Assembly: GCA_026018925.1 (NCBI GenBank)
Contig: JAKSZU010000004.1
Location: 12,974,964 to 13,038,963, forward strand
Direction of reading: 5' to 3'
Length of the DNA: 64,000 bases
Source of the DNA: Tupaia tana
Taxonomy: Eukaryota; Chordata; Mammalia; Scandentia; Tupaiidae
Below are positions 1 to 11,875 of the stretch, piece after piece. Position numbers and translations under genes: made by a program. Under the pieces are notes generated by a model that had not been told where the DNA came from, searched no databases, and saw only the letters and a program-made list of their open reading frames with translations. The stretch's first letter is position 1. Every line of letters starts with the position of its first letter.

Positions 1-660
1 CGTTAGGCAACAGAAGCGCCCACACCAGCAGGGCAGGGATGGCAGCCTCCGAGGAGCGAGGGCTCTCACCGCCGCCATCTCCCTGCCCGCCGTGTCTGGG
101 CATGTTCCCCGCCGTCGCGACGTGGCCACTGGGACCCGAAGCCTCAGCACACTCCACTTGGCGCCTGACCTTCCAGCGGAAATGCACGGACAGTGGAGCT
201 CTTTAAGGTGCTGCCCCAGGACGGGCAGCACAGCTGGACCACGGCTGGACCAGCACCCTCGTGGCGAGGGAGCACGTGCCCAAGGCCTATGACTCCTGTG
301 ACTTCTGAGACACCGAGACAGGGCGCCTGGGAGTTCCCAGCGAGGGCCGGTGCATGCAGGCCAGGCCGTGCTGGGCTGGCGCTCAGCATCCGAGAGACGT
401 GGGCGGTGGGGGTGAGACAAGACGGCTGGCCACACCGGCACACGGGTGTTTCTGCCAGGGCTGTGCCAGCGCCCTCGTAGTCACCATGGGCTCTGTGTGG
501 GTCCCTTGGGGTGAGGACCAGGTGGAACGATGTCTATGGAGACGCTTCCTACACTCTCAAGTACCGCTCACTTCATGCGCCCAGCCAACGGCAGACGGGC
601 TTGTGACGTGCCAGGGCCTGCAGGACACGGCAATGAATTTGCTTTTGTGTTGTTAAAATA

Positions 661-1176
661 TGGGACCAGCAGATGGCGTAATGGTAGTAGACCATGGTTC
701 AAGTCCCACACCTGGTGACTTAAAACTCATGCTGGGGGGACTGGCAGTTAGCGTAATGGCTATGTCCTGGACTCCCATGTAGTCGACCGTGGTTCACGTC
801 CCGGACCTGGTGGCTTAAAACTCACGCCGGGCGCGTGTGTGCGTGCCCAAGATCCCGAGAGGAAAATGGAGGAGAAGGGCTTGCGGTGTGCCCATCCCCC
901 CCGGGGGGTGATTTCTCGCTTTCTGTCTCTCTGTCTGTCTGACAAGTGCACGTGCCCTAAAGCAAAACAAACAAACAAACAAAAAAAAAAAAAAACACCT
1001 CTCAAAAACAAAAACAAAAAACTCACGCTGGGCACATGTGCATGGGTGCCCAAAATCCCAAGAGGGGACTGGAGAAGGGACTGCGGTGTGGTCATTCCCC
1101 TTGGGGGTGATTTCTTGCTGTCTGTCTCTGACAAGCACACATGCCCTACACCAAAAATCTCTCTTACAAAAAAAGG
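661..1176 (+). mobile_element. tRNA-derived SINE, long form, interrupted
   Basis: Head at 661-736 and body/tail at 1018-1176. A second SINE sits between them. Confidence 0.9.
737..1017 (+). mobile_element. tRNA-derived SINE, long form, nested
   Basis: Inserted in the previous element, with a 15-bp target duplication AAAACTCAYGCTGGG at 722-736 and 1018-1032. Confidence 0.92.
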
Positions 1177-1181
1177 TGGGG

Positions 1182-1431
1182 GAGGACCGGCAGATGGCAT
1201 GATAGTTACATTACTCGACTCCCTAGGAGTCCACGTGGTTGACTGTGGTTCAAGTCCCGGAGCTGGTGGCTTCAAACTCATGCCGGGTGCATGTATGTGT
1301 GTGCCCCAAATCCCGAGAGAAGAATGGAGAAGGGATTGCAGCATGGTCATCCCTCTGGGGTGGGGGAGGAGGTGATTTCTTGCTTTCTGTCTCTCTGGTG
1401 AGTGCGCACGCCCTACAGCAAAATTCTCTCT
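1182..1431 (+). mobile_element. tRNA-derived SINE, long form
   Basis: Full head and body. The end is followed by a 22-bp T run instead of an A tail. Confidence 0.88.
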
Positions 1432-1465
1432 TTTTTTTTTTTTTTTTTAAAGTGCTGTACCACAG

Positions 1466-1630
1466 AGCTGGCAGGTGGTGCAGGAGTGAAGGCCCAGGCC
1501 CCACAGAGCTGACTCTGGACCGCTTCCTGGCCTGGTGGGCACTGGTGCATGCGTGCCCAAAATCTTGAGAGAAGGGAGGGAAGGAGCCATGGCGTGGCCA
1601 TCATCCTTGAGGGGCGCTTTCTCACCAAGA
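1466..1630 (+). mobile_element. tRNA-derived SINE, old degraded copy
   Basis: CTGGCAGGTGGTGCAGG head and GCGTGCCCAAAATCTTGAGA body remain. Confidence 0.65.
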
Positions 1631-1897
1631 AGCTGTGTTCTGACGAGCCGCTGGAGCGTGGCCTGCAAGGTGGCCAGCCGGGAGGTAGATCTAGGTGTCG
1701 TGAGTGGCTCTGCCTTCCCGACTGCTCGATGACTGAGATGTCCAGAAGGAGACTGGCCACCGACCTGTCCGGTGTTCACCTCCTCGGTCAGCGAGATGGG
1801 GAGTGGCCCACTGCAGGCCCACGCCCTACCTTAGATACCGAGCAACTCGGAGTTAATACGTGATGGAACTGGAGGCCATCTTTCAACTGTTCAGCCT

Positions 1898-2098
1898 GCC
1901 AGAGGGTGGATGTGCTTGCCAGAGGGACAGAGCAGAGAGCAGGACAGAGTGCCCCTGTATGGCATGCCCTATTCCTCTACCTGCTGGAGCTTTGGGCACG
2001 CGTGCACATAGGCCCAGCGTGTCCCTCAGGCTGCTGGGCCTGAGACTGGAACCGCGGGGCGAGCCATTGCGACTTGGCTGCCTCAACCCCTAGGCCAT
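1898..2098 (-). mobile_element. tRNA-derived SINE, old degraded copy
   Basis: CCAGAGGGTGGATGTGCTTG tail side, then GGGCACGCGTGCACA, with a decayed head. Confidence 0.65.
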
Positions 2099-2582
2099 GG
2101 AAACATCTCTGGAGCTGAAGTTCGGACCAAGGTCTCTCTCTGGTTCTGAAGGTCATCTTCTTCCCAGGGCACCACACACATTTCTAACAGGCCCAGGGAC
2201 GTGCTCGGTTACGGCCACGTGATGCACACCACGCCTGACTCTGATTTTGAGAGCGAAGACTGCTCAATGTGCCCGTAACAGTCAGATCTGAGCAGCCAAT
2301 GCCAGACGGCCGCCATAAGGAGGCTGAACAGCCAGAGGGAAGGACGGGCCAGAAGATACACAGCCTGCATGCCACGCGACGCCCAGGGTCTGGCATGTCA
2401 CACATCAGAGGAGGGTTCTAACTAACACTGTCATTGCCTTGGGCTGAGACCAGGATGGACTCTGGGTTATGTAAGACTGCACACAGCATATACCAAACGA
2501 GCCTGGGAGCCGGCAGCTGCTTTTTAAAGAACTCATAGCAGAACGCATGTGCACGCACGTGTGCGGGGGCAAGAGGGGCCAG

Positions 2583-2640
2583 CCCTCCACAGGTCTGCGC
2601 GCCCTCCACGGGTCTGCGCGCCCTCCACGGGTCTGTGGAC
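2583..2640. repeat. 18-bp triplicate
   Basis: GGTCTGCGCGCCCTCCAC is repeated about three times, the first part with one substitution. Confidence 0.8.
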
Positions 2641-3165
2641 TGCAGTCGCCCCTCCCTCGAGCCTGTCTGACCCTGAGCACTGTGAGCGTCCCCAGCACGT
2701 TTAAGCTGCCAGGCGGGGAATTCAGAGCGGGGGCCCTCTGGCCCTGGCTTCTCTGCATCCCTGCTGTGACAGGGAAACAGCGGCCTGGAGATGTTAGAGG
2801 GCCCCGCTCCGGGAATGGACCCCTGGCTGGCTGAGCCAGCCACAGGGACAGACAGGCAAGACTGAGACTCACTGGGGTTCAAAGATGCCAACCCAGACGC
2901 TGCTTGTCTGAACTGCAGGGTCTGGAAGAACAAGGCTGTAGTCACAGCAAGACCGGCTGGCTATGTGAGGTGCCGCCGGGGACTGGCGGGTTCCAGACGA
3001 TGGGAGGAAGAGCGCTAGGCCGGCAGTGACGTGGCAGGACACTGCTGGGAGGCGCCCGCTGTCGCTGAGGATGTCGAGGGCTCTGCTATGTATAACAGTT
3101 TGATAGCTCTTGTTTTGCTTTGTTTTGAGAGGAAAACAAGCTAATTTTCCTGAAGGCTTTGTCCC

Positions 3166-3431
3166 TCTTTGTTTTTTTGGGGGGAGAGGTTTTTGCTATA
3201 GGGCACGTGCACTCGCCAGACAGACAGAGAGGCAGAGAGACAGAAAGTGAGAAATCACCCCCCAGGGGGGATGGCCACGCCGCAATCCCTTCTCCTCCAT
3301 TCTCCTCTCGGGATCTTGGGCACGTACGCACATGCGCCCGGCGTGAGTTTAAGCCACCGGGTCCGGGACTCGAACCGCAGTCGACTATGTGGGAGTCCAG
3401 CGACATAGCCATTACGCTAACTGCTGGTCCC
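3166..3431 (-). mobile_element. tRNA-derived SINE, long form
   Basis: Well preserved from a T-rich tail to GCTAACTGCTGGTCCC. Confidence 0.95.
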
Positions 3432-4049
3432 AGTGAAGGCTTTGTCCTGAAAACCATCCACTCAAAGTGATCACATCTCGGCAGCATCAGGCCCCGGGTG
3501 CCGCGTAGCATGTGCCGCCACACGCCAGCTTCTGGACCCCGGGCCCCCTACAGGCAGGCATCGGCTACGACCACACCGACGCCATCCGGTCCTTTCCTCT
3601 TCAGGTGCAGGTGACTTTTGAAGAGACCTGCATATCTGAGGAGAGGACGCGAAGGCCCACAGTTATGTTTAAAGGACTATCTTATTTTATAAGAAATAAC
3701 AGTGAAAATACTGCTGAAAACCCTCCCACGCTTTGCTGCATAAACAAGAGCTGTGAAGTTGCCGGGGCCAGTGGGACTCGCTGCTCGGTGGGAAGAGTCC
3801 TGGCTCCGCGTGGCAAAGGGAAGCACTGGGGGGGGGGGGGGGGGGGGCAGCTGTCCCTGCCCGACCCCCCGACCCCAACCCTCCCTTCCAGCAGACCTGG
3901 TGTAGACCGGGACCGAGAGAGAAGAGCCGGCCAGGGACGTGCGGCCCCTTCACGGGGAGAGGACAGAAGTTCGCGCCCAGGGTGGACCGTCCATGTGACA
4001 GCATGCTACGTGTCACGTCTCACCCACTAAGCACCACCGCTTCCTTGGC

Positions 4050-4262
4050 CAGCCCGGCCCAGTGGTTGAGCCTGTGCCTGGGAGCTGGGTCCTGGGCAGC
4101 CGACCCTGGTTCAGGGGGGCAGCCCTGGGGGCCCGGAGACACACCTGGCACGTGTGCTCGCACAGCCAGGACCCTGCCAGGACGCAGCGCAGGAGGAGGG
4201 ACTGCGGCGCAGTGACACTGCCCTGGCGCTGGGAGTGGTGTCCTCATCGTACACGTGAAATG
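4050..4262 (+). mobile_element. tRNA-derived SINE, old degraded copy
   Basis: CCAGTGGTTGAGCCTGTGC head and GGAGGAGGGACTGCGGCGC body remain. It belongs to an older variant. Confidence 0.5.
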
Positions 4263-4387
4263 ACCCTCAGGAGCGCTAAGAGAGTGGGGGCTCGAGGGTT
4301 TATTTTCTTCTTCGTGGTTTTTCTTTATTCCCTAACCTTTCTAAAATGAATATGTATTACTTTTATCATCAAAACTTATAAGTTTCT

Positions 4388-4651
4388 TTTTTTTTTTTTG
4401 AGAGGTTTTCACTATAGGGCGTGTGTGCTTGCCAGACAGACAGAGAGAGACATAGAGACAGAAAGAGAGAAATCACCCCCCAGGGGGGATGGTCACGCTG
4501 CAATCCCTTCTCCTCCATTCTCCTCTCGGGATCCTGGGCACACACGCACACGTGCCCGGTGTGAGTTCTAAGCAACCGGGTCTGGGACGCAAAGCGCAGT
4601 CAACCACATGGGAGTCCAGCGACATAGCCATTACGCTAACTGCTGGTTCCC
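4388..4651 (-). mobile_element. tRNA-derived SINE, long form, young
   Basis: Perfect 17-bp target duplication AAAACTTATAAGTTTCT at 4371-4387 and 4652-4668. Confidence 0.97.
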
Positions 4652-4901
4652 AAAACTTATAAGTTTCTTATACAAGCTTTTATATCTGGCTTCAGCAACA
4701 AAATGATCTTTAAAATCTGAAGAGCCCTGTCAACAGTTTACCAAGGAAGTGCTGACGCTCCTTGACGGAATCTCCAAGCCTCGTGAAAGTTTAAAATTAG
4801 CCTAAACTCGCTCCTAAAGGAAGGCATAGGAGGAAAGATCAGTAGCTTGGGACTTAGCATAAAAAGATCTTTTTCACAATGAGAACATAGTATTAAGCCT
4901 T

Positions 4902-5150
4902 GGGACCGGCAGATGGCGTGACGGTGACACCGACTGTGCTTTGAGCAGTCGACCACGGTTCGAGTCCTGGACCCAGAGTCTTAAAACTCATGCCGAGGAC
5001 ATGTGCTCATAATCCCGAGAGGAGGATGGAGGAGAAGGGATTGCAGCGTGGCCATCCTCCCTGGGGGTGAGTTCTCGCTTTCTGTCTTTGTCTCTCTGGC
5101 AAGTGCACATACGTACCTATAGCAAAAATCTTAAAAAAAAAAAAAAAAAA
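4902..5150 (+). mobile_element. tRNA-derived SINE, long form
   Basis: Target duplication ATTAAGCCTTGG on both sides. Long pure A tail. Confidence 0.95.
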
Positions 5151-5205
5151 ATTAAGCCTTGGTAATTTAATGAGTTGGGTTTTAAAGTCAAAGTCAATGA
5201 TGATG

Positions 5206-5477
5206 GGGACCAGCAGTTAGCGTAATGGCTATGTCGCTGGACTCCCACGTAGTAGACCGCGGTTCAAGTCCTGGACCTGGCGGCTTAAACTCACGCTGGG
5301 CGCATGTGCGTGCGTGCCCAAGATCCTGAGAGGAGAATGGAGGAGAAGGGATTGCGGCGTGACCATCCCCCCTGGGGGGTGATTTCCCACTTTCTGTCTC
5401 TCTGTCTCTCTCTGTCTGTCTGGCAAGCGCACGCGCCCTCTAGCGAAAACCTCTCAAAAAATAAAAAAAAAAAAAAA
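5206..5477 (+). mobile_element. tRNA-derived SINE, long form
   Basis: Flanked by AAGTCAATGAYGATGG, with one C/T difference between the copies. Confidence 0.95.
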
Positions 5478-5565
5478 GTCAATGACGATGGACTTCATAT
5501 AGATGGCTGGAAAAGGAACAGCTCAAATTTAAGCTGCAGCCTGACTGTATTTAGTTTCAGTTTTT

Positions 5566-5834
5566 CTTTTTTTTGGGGGGGAGAGAGAGGTTTTTGCTAT
5601 AGGGCGTGTGCGCTCACCAGACAGACAGAGAAAGACAGAGAGACAGAAAGTGAGAAATCACCCCCCAGGGGGGATGGCCATGCCGCAATCCCTTCTCCTC
5701 CATTCTCCTCTCGGGATCCTGGGCATGCATGCACACACGCCCGGCATGAGTTTAAGCCACTGGGTCCAGGACTCGAACTGTAGTCGACTACATGGGAGTC
5801 CAGCGACATAGCCATTATGCCACCTGCTGGTCCC
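5566..5834 (-). mobile_element. tRNA-derived SINE, long form
   Basis: Short flanking duplication CAGTTTTYC. Head end reads CACCTGCTGGTCCC. Confidence 0.93.
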
Positions 5835-6018
5835 AGTTTTCCGATTTAGTGACGGCAGGAAAACTCTCAGGAATGTGAACCGAGAACATGCTTGTACCTG
5901 TGATTTAATTCCTTAGCAAATGTTCTCATTAGATAAAAATACTCAAAGGCAAGCGTCACTCTCTTGCCAGAGTCATGATGGCAATTGGGAATATACAGTA
6001 ATAAAGACCAGGGTATCT

Positions 6019-6183
6019 GGGCCGGCAGCTGGCGTGGTGGTTAAGGGCACTGGACTCCTGCATGGCCAACCACGGTCCAAGTCCTGGACCTGGAGGCTTG
6101 CTTTCTCTCTCTCTCTGGTCAAATCAAAAAATAATAATAAATAAAATTAAATAATTCTTAAAAAAAAAAAAAAAAAAAAAAAA
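6019..6183 (+). mobile_element. tRNA-derived SINE, short form
   Basis: Ends CTCTCTGGTCAAATCAAAA, followed by an A/T-rich tail and poly-A. Confidence 0.93.
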
Positions 6184-6794
6184 GACGAGACTACCCCAAA
6201 TTCGTGGATACGGTGACCCTTGAGTAGCGGCCCACAGCAGTGCTCCAGTCACAGTCTGCACCCACAGAGAGGCTGGCAGCGGTGAGGACGTGTGGGGAAT
6301 GCCGCTGCGTCTACACTGGACACGCCGCCGCTTCTCCTGCCACTGGTCTGTGCAGCTGTTGATGGCCTCCAGGGCTCGCCACCCTGAAGCTGCCCCGGAG
6401 CAGACAGGAGGTGCACAGGCTGTGTAAATCCACTGTCTCACACGCGGTGCAGGCGCCTGACACCCAGCATCGCGGGGTGTGGGACCAGGCCCTGTGAACA
6501 CCTGGTGGGGACAGGCACCACGGAGAACACTACCGTGCTGCTCACCAGGAACGGCTGCCGATTTTGCAAAGGTTCGGAGCAGGGCTTAGAAGGACGCGGG
6601 CTGCAGCCGAGCGTCCCTGGAGCGTGTGGGCTGGGCCGGCCTCTGGCCTAACTAAGGCTGCTCTTCTCAGCTCTTGCTCCTAAGTTCTCAGCCAGGTCCT
6701 TACGCTTTTGAGAACATGACAGAAAATAGGAATTAAAACAGGTATATGAAAATAGGTTAAAATATGAATTAAAATAGGCTTATGAAAAAATTAA

Positions 6795-7012
6795 AAACCT
6801 CTTCCAGAGGGCATGTACGTTCAGTGAAGACAAAGAGAAAGTGAGAGAGTGCTCCTGGGGGACGGCCAGGCTGCGCCCTTCTTCATTTCTCCCTCCTCTG
6901 GAGGTTTTGGGCATGCACATGCTCACGGCGCATTGATCTCAAGCTGCTGGGTCTGGGATTTGAACTGCTCAGTCTGCTCTATGGAGTCCAGTCACCCTAA
7001 GCACTGTGTTAC
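6795..7012 (-). mobile_element. tRNA-derived SINE, old copy
   Basis: Diverged body with CCAGAGGGCATGTACG and a decayed head near 7000. Confidence 0.75.
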
Positions 7013-7334
7013 GGGCTCAGTGCTCTTAAGGTAAGGCCCTCAGGAACAACCTGGCAGCTGTTACGACGGCGGTGTGGCAGGCGGTTAGAAGAAATACGGA
7101 GGATGTCCCTGACCAGCACAAGCTCACAGCCCTGAGCAAGCGCAGATCTGCCGCGGCCGTTCAGCCCAAGCTGTGTCCCTACACTGCGGCTACCCAGACA
7201 CCCTGCTGCTGCGCTTGACCTGCTCAGAGCAGTCCCGGGATGGGAACCTGGGACCTCCTGTGGAGTCGGCCGCACCAAGGGTCGTGTTTTTACCACTGAG
7301 CCACCATCTGACCCCCATGGTTTGCTCCTTTGAA

Positions 7335-7565
7335 ACTTTTATTTATTTTTTTAGTTTTGCCATAGACAGCGTGTGCTCACTGGAGAGTGACAGAGTGAGA
7401 AAGTGAGAAATCACCCTCAGGGGGGTGGCCACACCACTCCCCTTTCAGGATACTAGGCCCAAGCACACGTACCTAGTATGTTTTCCAATCTGCCAGGTCT
7501 GGGACTTGAACTGTGAAGTCAGCCATGTGAGAAGCAGCATCTTAACCGTGCCACTAGCTGGCCCC
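7335..7565 (-). mobile_element. tRNA-derived SINE, old copy
   Basis: Complete but diverged, ending CCACTAGCTGGCCCC. Confidence 0.85.
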
Positions 7566-7596
7566 ATATTTTGCTTTTTAAAGTTACTAAATTACT

Positions 7597-7847
7597 GTGA
7601 CCAGCAGATGGCATAGTGGTTACGTTGCTGGACTCTCACTTAGTCAACTGCAGTTCAAATCCCAGACCTGGCAGCTTAAAACACACTGGGCGCATGTGTG
7701 TGTGCCCAGAAGATCCCAGAAGAGAATGGAGAAGGGATTGTGGCATGGCCATGCCCTGGGGGGTGATTTCTCATTTCTGTCCCTCTGTCCCTTTCTGTCT
7801 CTCTAGCAAGCACACATGCCCTAGAGCAAAAATCTCTCTTAAAAAAT
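7597..7847 (+). mobile_element. tRNA-derived SINE, long form
   Basis: First of two copies in one target. The TTACTAAATT repeat lies on each side. Confidence 0.94.
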
Positions 7848-7857
7848 TACTAAATTG

Positions 7858-8101
7858 GGACCAGCAGTTGGCGTAATGGCTATGTCGCTAGACTCCCATA
7901 TAGTCGACTGCAGTTCGAGTCCCGGACCTGGTGGCTTAAACTCACGCCAGGCGTGTGTGCGTGCGTGCCCAAGATCCTGAGAGAAGAATGGAAGAGAAGG
8001 GATTATGGTGTGGTCATCTCCCTGGGGGGTGATTTCTCACTCTCTGTCTCTCTGTCTTTCTGGCGAGCACACATGCCCCATAGCAAAAACCTCTCAAAAA
8101 A
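7858..8101 (+). mobile_element. tRNA-derived SINE, long form
   Basis: Second copy at the same target. The third TTACTAAATTACT follows its tail. Confidence 0.95.
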
Positions 8102-8357
8102 TTACTAAATTACTCAAAAAGAGAGTCTGAGATTTCATATGCTACCTCCCTAATCACTTTAGACACTGGGACCCCAACCCGCCACCACCATTAAACAACT
8201 GCTGGTTCTCACACTGTCTTCATTTTATGTTCCCATCTGTCCAGTCAAGCAGGACTTCAGAGCGGCCCTGCAGATGCTGCTCAGGGCTGGGGTCACTCTG
8301 CGGTGGCTGTGGCTTGATGAAACGCAGACATTCCAGGGGAATGAATACATTCATCGT

Positions 8358-8573
8358 GAATTATTTTAGTTTTGCTGTAGGATGCATGCACGTGAGAGAG
8401 AAAGAGAAAGAGAGACAGTAAGGGGCATGGCCATGCTGCAATCCCTTCTCCATGCTCCTCTCGTCATCTTAGGCACGTGTGCACACACATGGGCCTGGCG
8501 TGATTTTCAAGCTCCTGGGTCCAGGACTCAAACTGTGGTCATCCACGTGGGATCCATGCAATCTCCTGGCCCA
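8358..8573 (-). mobile_element. tRNA-derived SINE, old copy
   Basis: GTTTTGCTGTAGGATGCATG tail side, with a head ending CTCCTGGCCC. Confidence 0.82.
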
Positions 8574-8584
8574 AAATGTTAAAC

Positions 8585-8798
8585 TTTTTTTTGAGAGAGA
8601 TTTTTGCTAAAGGGTGTGTGCACTTGCTGGAGAGACATCCGCTCTGGGGGGATGACCATGCCACAATTCTTTTTCCTTCAGGATCTGGGGCACACATGCA
8701 CGTGCCTGGCGTGTTTTATGCAACCAGGTCCAGGACTCAAACCATGGTTGACTGCGTGGGAATCCAGTGACATAACCATTACGCCACCTGCTGGTCCC
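8585..8798 (-). mobile_element. tRNA-derived SINE, long form with body deletion
   Basis: The pyrimidine/purine stretch is shortened. Head CACCTGCTGGTCCC is intact. Confidence 0.9.
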
Positions 8799-8845
8799 GC
8801 AATACATTATATTTTTATTAGTGCTTCATTTCTTTTTTTAAATAA

Positions 8846-9016
8846 CTATTTTACTTTATTCATTTATTTATTTATTTTTAATTTGACCAGAGAGGGACAG
8901 AATGAAGAACGAGAAAGAGGAAAAGTGAGAAAGCAAGCCACCAGGTCCAGGACTCGAACAGCAGTTGGCCGTGTGGGAGTCCAGCATCCTTAACCACCAT
9001 GCTACCTGCTGGCCCC
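8846..9016 (-). mobile_element. tRNA-derived SINE, short form
   Basis: Flanked by ATTAGTGCTTC at 8817-8827 and 9018-9028. Confidence 0.93.
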
Positions 9017-9518
9017 TATTAGTGCTTCTTCTACACATCAAGAAAAGGGAATGTATAAGATTTTTAAGTAAGATTTATATAGCTTTTTAAAAAGTAAGTG
9101 TTGTTTAGAAGAGGAGTGAGGGGCTGCTATGGGGTGGGGGAGGGGGCGGACAGGTCCACAGAGCACACTGCTCTTGCTCCGCACACCCAGTAAGAGACGC
9201 TCTGCCCTGCGCATGCCGGGTCAGCGGGCACAGGAGACACCCGCAGGGAGTGCAGCTCCGGGGTCTGAGCTAAGGTGAGCGGCAGACTCAGCAGGTGTCA
9301 CGGGTATGGGCGTCTAGACCACGCCCCGAGGGTGTGCGGCGTACAAGCAGGACGACCAGAACCCAGGCCTGATGGATCCGGAACTGCGAGGGCCCGTGTC
9401 AGCATCTTATAACATAATGGGGCACAGCAGTGCCTCGGTAAATGCTGGCTTTCAATGTCTAGAAAAAGGGTTCTAAAAAACAGTGTCTTTATACACTCAT
9501 CAATATTTAGAATCTCCT

Positions 9519-9780
9519 CTTTTTTTTTTTTTTTTGGAGAGGTTTTTGCTATAGGGTGCGTGCGCTCGCCAGACAGAGAGAAACAGAGAGACAGAAAGTG
9601 AGAAATCACCCCCCAGGGGGATGGCCACGCCGCAATCCCTTCTCCATTCTCCTCTCGGGATCTTGGGCACGTATGCACATGCGCCCGGCATGAGTTTTAA
9701 GCCACCAGGTCCGGGACTCGAACCGCGGTCGACTACGTGGGAGTCCAGCGACATAGCCATTACGCTAACTGCTGGTTCCC
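9519..9780 (-). mobile_element. tRNA-derived SINE, long form, young
   Basis: Near-consensus, with a 17-bp T tract and the head end GCTAACTGCTGGTTCCC. Confidence 0.96.
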
Positions 9781-9877
9781 CCCTAACCTCCTCATTTTGA
9801 AAAAGTATTTGTATCAGTGTTCCCCTTGGTAGGAACATTAACATGGTGATTTAAAAAAAATTTAAGCTATACAAATG

Positions 9878-10107
9878 TTTTTTGGAGGCTATAGGGCGCA
9901 TGTGCTTACCTGAGAGAGAGAGGGAAAGCAAGAAAACACCCCCAAAGGGGATGGCCACACACAATCCCTTCTTCTCCAGTTTCCTCTCAGGATTTTGGGC
10001 ATCCGTGCACACACGCCTGGCGTGAGTTTCAAGCTGCTGGGTTCTGGGCTTGAACCGCGTAGTCATGTGGGGTCTGATGCCTTAATCTCCACCACCTGCT
10101 GGCCACA
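9878..10107 (-). mobile_element. tRNA-derived SINE, long form, diverged
   Basis: GGCTATAGGGCGCATGTGC through CACCTGCTGGCC. Confidence 0.9.
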
Positions 10108-11027
10108 GCAATGCTTCTAAGTGGGCACTTGCAATAAAAGATCCATCAGATGCGGTTCACAAAGTCCAGCAAACAGCAGGTAAAGACCAGGCGAGCACGG
10201 TGCCCATTCTTCAGCCACAAAGGAAACAACTGAGGAAAGAACAAGGATTACCCAAAAGGCCCCAACCCCCGCCCTCGCAGCTGCATAAGCAATAGAACAG
10301 CCCCTGGGAGTCGCTGGAGATGGGGTAAACTAAGCCGCTGCAGTGGCTGCTGCTGCTGCTGCTGCGGGGCAGGGAGGCCTGCAGAGGGAACGCCCTCCCA
10401 GCGGCCCCTCTAAGCCTGTGTGCTGTTTGCGCTAGAGCTCGCCAGCTCCTCCGTGCAGCCCAGGCCCTGGCTCCGCGCTGTTCTCCACGAGGCCAAGCCG
10501 ACGCCAGGAGCAGACTGCGCGAAGGGCCTGCCCAAGAAGGCGCTGGCCTGCCCCGGAGTGGCTGGAATTGAGCACTGTGGAGAAGTAGCCCCGCCTTGCA
10601 ATGCCTGTAAACAAAGTGTCCAATGACAGTCATCCTTCCGTTTTTGTCATTTCCCAAATAGTGCTGTCATTAGATTACCCCAGCACAGGTGGGTGGAAAA
10701 GCAGACGGCTTCAGAATGCATGCGCGATGCAGAACCGGGACTGCCGGGAGCAGAAGCGCTGCATGGACGCCGCACTCACCGCAGGGCGCCAGGGGTCAGT
10801 GCGTGTTCTGAGTTCTCGGAGCTGAGCAGACGAGAGGTGACAGCGCACACGCCTGCTGAGCAGGACGCTTCGGTGTTTCACCTCGTCACACTACGAAGGG
10901 CCGGAGAGAGCCACTAGACCCAGCTCAGAAATTCCGACCTTCTAGGATGGAACAAAATTAACTTGTGTGGCGAATTTCACGGAAGTCCTAGCTTCAGAAA
11001 CAATTTAAGTTTAAAAAGCGTGGCTGG

Positions 11028-11197
11028 CAGGTGGCGTGGCGGTTAAGGCACTGACTCTCACACGGCCAGCTGTGGTTCGAGGCCAGCACCTGTGGTGTGC
11101 TTCCTCCCCTTTCCTCTTTCTCTCTCTCTTTGTGGTCAAATAATAAGAATAATAAAAATAATAACAACAAATACAGTTAAATAATTATTTTTAAGAA
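11028..11197 (+). mobile_element. tRNA-derived SINE, short form
   Basis: GGCTGGCAGGTGGCGTGGC head and GTGGTCAAATAATAAG tail. Confidence 0.92.
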
Positions 11198-11875
11198 GTC
11201 CTAAAAAGGATTTTAAAAAATTATGCGCCTCAACTTAACATCTATTGTAGTAAACAGTATCTTGATCCCACAGAGCGAAATGTAAAACTATTATTAGACA
11301 CTAACTAGCTGTCTTTCCTTCCTGAAAAATCCCATAATAATCAAAGTGGCTTTCTGTGTTAGCATTAAAAAAAAAAAAAAACCCTAAAAGAAACCTGACT
11401 TTGCAGAAAGATGACAAAGTTGTATCACTCAGACATGGCCACAAGGGAGGGCCTCCAGTCCCGGTTACCTCCCCAAATCTGCAGCCGTGAGTGAGCGGAG
11501 GCCAAGGGCAGGTGGTGGCACATCACAGGGACAAGCCCCACCCCGCCCTCCCTACTCTTACGTGTGATCAGAGTGGACACTGGGTCGCTAATGACCACTG
11601 AGCTCGACAGGGCACATTGAAATGCTCCTGCCAGACAGGGCGGCTCCTGGTGCTGTAGGGACTGATTAAAGCGATGAGGGAAATTACTTTGAGATGCTGA
11701 TGAATTAAGCAGAGGGGCGGCCAGCCACATCCATGCCCGCGGAGGAAGACCAGCTGCAGCAGCTCCACAGCCGCCACCTGGGACACCCGGCTTTGACTCC
11801 GGGGCTATCTAAAGACGGCGCAGTATGCCCAGGGCCGTGGCTCCATGGGAGTGGCCTGGGAGACCCCGTGCAGAG

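Noticed and set aside
760-1350. Open frames of 100-200 codons around SINEs (also 5304-5783, 33491-33850, 51293-51616 and others)
   Set aside because: They translate the SINE consensus and its reverse complement and recur wherever a copy lies.
9121-9480. Possible gene in the GC-rich stretch
   Set aside because: No splice sites, start context or recognisable peptide; unique intronic sequence.
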